34,103 nt of DNA from positions 37,233-71,335 of the forward strand of contig BMAT01013532.1 in assembly GCA_019649035.1 (NCBI GenBank). Direction: 5' to 3'. Both the position numbers and the translations under genes were made by a program. Of this stretch, positions 31,304 to 34,103 are shown piece after piece (the stretch's first letter is position 1; the number at the start of each line of letters is the position of its first letter). Under the pieces are notes generated by a model, which saw only the letters and a program-made list of their open reading frames with translations, did no database searches and was not told where the DNA came from. The DNA is from Elysia marginata. Its lineage: Eukaryota; Mollusca; Gastropoda; Plakobranchidae.

Positions 31304-33560
31304 AATAGAATTGCAACCCTCTATCATCTCCAACTTGCAAGGACAGGGTCAGACATATGAATGTGATGATGGAATTGTAAACTCATTTTTATAGGCCCAC
31401 ACAAAACTGTCAAAAGACAGGGTTTCGAGTCTTGCATTTAATACTTTGGTAAGAAAAGTGGACTTGGAAAAATAACTTCTATGTTAATGCTGTTTTATTC
31501 TTAAGTTGTTTTTTTTTCAATGTCTTACTAAATTTTAAAACTTTTCTTTTACTCTATTTTTAAAATCCTTTCTCCCCTCAACCTGCTTGGAACTGTGTAT
31601 GTAGGGCTTATCTCTTATTTTTTTTTAATGACTCTGTCATTATTGAGGGTCCAAGGCGTTTTGATAAATGGATTAAAAGTCGAACTTAGTTGCACTCTTT
31701 AAAAATCAGATTTCCTAAAATACATCTTTATTGTATTCAGAGCAGAAAGTTACAGTATTACTAAATAATTTTAAAAAAGACACAGGTGAGATCAAGGTCT
31801 ACAGTTTAAATTCTTTCTCCCCCTTACGTTCCAACTCCCCTCTGTCCCCTTATCACAGGAAATAAATCACAGAGGGCTTTCTATTTCAAAATATATAAAA
31901 CTAGAGGATGAAACTCTATTGTACACAAAAGATGTAAACCTAAAATTTATGTTACTATAGTGTACATTCTTTGAAAGTTTTCATTTGTCCAAGCAATGGA
32001 CGGAGGCAAAAATTAATTACTGTGAATCCAGTGTTTATGTAATTATTTTATAACTTATGTGAAATTTAAATTATAAATCATGAATTAAAAATATGGGAGC
32101 AGAAAACTGTATTTACTTAAACTGCAATCAACAAATTAATCAAGAATGTTTCAATACAGTCAACGGCAGATTAAAGTCCATGTCTTTCAGTTGACAGGTG
32201 TTGGGGTATGTGTTGACTGATGTCTTAATTATACATGTATAAACTGATTGCGAGCAAGTGGAATTAACTGCTCTAGTGGTTTGTTTTCTTAAAACAGCCA
32301 TCTGTTGTGTGCTGATTGATTGCATCAGAACGAGAAGCATGAGAGAGAGAGACTTAGACATGATGAGTGTATGATTATGAAAATATGTACTGTGATAAAG
32401 TTTCGATAAAAAGTAACTTTGCCTGTGCCTGTAAATGTTAAGTGTCAACGCAGTGTAGCTCTGTATGCCTGTGTCTGGGCTTGTGCGAGTTTCGCTTGAT
32501 ACAGCCACACAATGGGTTGGGTAACTGACAGGTCTGTGTTATTGTTTTTCTGCTTTTTGTAAGCATGTATGACCTGTCTTGATCTCTATATTGAATGCTT
32601 CAAATCTAGGTCTAACTGGAGTTTTTTATCTAAAGTCTAGGTTTATAGAGACATTCTAACTTAGAATCTAGACTCTTAACTAGATCTAGATCTAGACAGG
32701 CCTCAATAGGCTTGTCTAGACCACAGGTCTACTGATAAACAAACTGTCAAAATTGGGTCAACACTTCGATTGGAAAATTTAGTATTTAATAACATTTTTA
32801 AAAAGCTAAATCTACAAACTTGATATTTACAATAGATAGCGGGGAAATACTGTGAAAAGAGATTTTGGTTTTAAAATGAATTAACTTTAAATAAATAACT
32901 AAATCCGGTGTAAATGTGTCACTATTGGATTCCTCTATTTTGATGTAAATCTTACTTAATTGTATGTGTAACTTTCTTAGTATTAAAGAGCATAATACCA
33001 CACATTAAGGACTGACATTTCAGATATACAAAATGAAATTGATCAATACAAGATATTAGTTATATTATAGTAAATATATGCGCTAGTTTGTCAAATGCTT
33101 GTTATGTTGTAACTTATTACATTCATTGGCTAAAATCAGGTAAAAACATCAAAGATCTATGATTATTAAGGACTAACATATTTCTTGGTTTTTCATAGAC
33201 TGACAATCGATGTGATTTTATCTTTGATACAAGTAAAAACAAATGTGAAAAGTACAATTGCAATTCCTGTTCTTCTGAAAGTTTACAACATAAAAATTAA
33301 ATATGAACTATTGTTTAGTCTAAAATATGACCAATGAAGTATTAGTATATATAGCATCTAAAAAAATTAGTTTCCATCTTTTAAATGATTTAAATGCGTT
33401 TCATTTATTTTTTTCCTATTATGAATTTGTGATTCAGCTATTTGAAAAAATGTGATTTGTTAAAATTTCTGGGTGGTATATGTACTTCTATTTTTCCCCA
33501 AAACATTCTTATTGATTCTCGTATTACTTTTAAGTTTTGTTTACGTTATAATTATAACCT
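31304..33560. other. Non-coding stretch upstream of MPHOSPH6
   Basis: AT-rich, with another TCTAGATC-rich patch at 32600-32735. Frames at 32140-32508 and 32798-33001 (minus) show no motif. A non-coding first exon of MPHOSPH6 could lie here but I cannot place it. Confidence 0.45.
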
Positions 33561-33594
33561 TGTATGAATTTCAGTAAAAGCCAAGACATTCACC

Positions 33595-33645
33595 ATGGCT
33601 GCCAAGCAAAGTGCCCATCTATCTAAGAATGTGCTGCAAATGAAG
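33595..33645 (+). CDS. MPHOSPH6: MPHOSPH6 (M-phase phosphoprotein 6), first coding exon
   Basis: The ATG at 33595 lies in a strong initiation context (CACCATGG) and the frame reads MAAKQSAHLSKNVLQMK. It ends in phase 0 at a strong donor, AAG|GTGAGT (intron from 33646). The LSKN(V/L)LxMK pattern after a short MAA start is the conserved N-terminus of M-phase phosphoprotein 6, a small nuclear RNA-binding factor that associates with the exosome and is needed for 5.8S rRNA 3' maturation. The remaining exons must lie beyond 34103, because the 458 bases of intron present contain only transposon remnants. A possible acceptor (GAATTTCAG at about 33566-33574) upstream suggests that a non-coding leader exon may precede it. 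Identification rests on only 17 residues, so it is probable, not certain. Confidence 0.7.
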
Positions 33646-33958
33646 GTGAGTATTTTGGTTGACATGTTGATCAAGTATTCATATAAAATTCAGGATTATT
33701 TTATTGTTCAAATCAGTAGATATAGAATTTCTATCTGAAAACATTTCTGAAGAATACTTATGGGCTGTTTTTAAACCATATGTAATTTTATGCTTTATTA
33801 AAAAATTGAGAGTTTTTGCTTTTCTAAAAAGATTTTTTGTCCGCCATTTTAAAGACGCCAAGTTGATAATCTTCAGAAATAGTTTTGTTTTTAAAGTTTT
33901 TACATGTAATTATATAGATAAACACAGAGAGCAAAAATTGGGGCTTTCACTTTAAAAC

Positions 33959-34064
33959 AAAAGGGCAGAAGTCAGGGCTATCACTTGCGAGGCAGACACG
34001 TCTTGCAATATTATTGATGAAGGTGCAAAACTGAAGCAAAGAGACACCTTTAAGTATTTAGGTA
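33959..34064 (+). pseudogene. Short reverse transcriptase remnant in the MPHOSPH6 intron
   Basis: An open plus frame reads KRAEVRAITCEADTSCNIID and continues with a segment ending KLKQRDTFKYLGT. The L(K/E)Q.(D/E).FKYLG signature is conserved in the region after the RT palm of many non-LTR elements. It is cut at 34064 by a DNA-transposon terminus. Only about 35 residues are seen. Confidence 0.6.
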
Positions 34065-34103
34065 CAGTGGAATCCGGATAAAGTCAACACCTCGGGACCG
34101 AAA
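34065..34103 (+). mobile_element. Left terminus of a pogo/Tigger-like DNA transposon, cut by the window edge
   Basis: A TA dinucleotide (34063-34064) is followed by CAGTGGAATCCGGATAAAGT and later CACCTCGGGACCGA. The CAGTnnAA(T/C)C..GATAAAGTC...GGGACCGA form is that of pogo-like terminal repeats, and TA is their target. The rest lies outside the window. Confidence 0.5.

Noticed and set aside
1-34103. CRISPR arrays, bacterial operons, prophage or riboswitches
   Set aside because: Intron-split genes, SINE/LINE content and microsatellites mark animal nuclear DNA; no spacer-repeat pattern exists and the tandem repeats found have no unique spacers.

Overview
This is a window of animal nuclear DNA, most likely from a gastropod mollusc and probably a heterobranch. 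It is AT-rich, has sparse genes split by introns with GT..AG borders, and carries many microsatellites and decayed transposable elements. The short palindromic words TAGGCCTA and TCTAGATCTAG recur. The best-preserved gene encodes a secreted protein whose N-terminal region resembles the Ig-like domain of snail FREP/VIgL proteins. The species cannot be fixed from the sequence.

Layout. 1-385 is a GTA-type microsatellite. 386-4560 holds nothing recognisable except simple repeats. 4569-7216 is a 321-bp repeat in inverted orientation (4569-4889 and 6895-7216) flanking a heavily mutated CR1-like LINE (about 4890-6590). A tRNA-headed SINE (about 9030-9330, minus) lies beside a possible protein-coding exon (9368-9941, minus). 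9942-17070 is mostly empty apart from TAC arrays, a tRNA-like box A/box B pair and simple repeats. 17072-17752 is a GTA array containing a 501-base assembly gap. 17823-20515 is a dead mariner element with a 5'-truncated LINE inserted in it. 22320-25503 (minus) is the VIgL-like gene. A possible exon (25973-26152) is followed by a 593-bp non-autonomous DNA element (26279-26871). 26872-33560 is non-coding, with two inverted-repeat structures and TAGATC-rich patches. At 33595-33645 is the first coding exon of MPHOSPH6 (plus strand); its intron contains an RT fragment interrupted by a pogo-like terminal repeat at the window edge.

Function. Only two genes can be named or classed. MPHOSPH6 is a housekeeping exosome/rRNA-processing factor and continues beyond the window. 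The VIgL-like gene is a two-exon unit: signal-peptide exon, 1336-nt phase-1 intron, then one 1787-nt exon coding an Ig-like region, a long coiled coil and a roughly 200-residue C-terminal domain that is not fibrinogen and does not look like a C-type lectin or galectin. By analogy with FREPs it may be an oligomeric secreted recognition protein with an unfamiliar head. It is the most novel item here. The two genes are unrelated and there is no operon-like organisation.

The transposable elements are linked: the SINE near 9030-9330 shares its 3' tail with the LINE at 19020-20460, which points to a SINE/LINE partnership.
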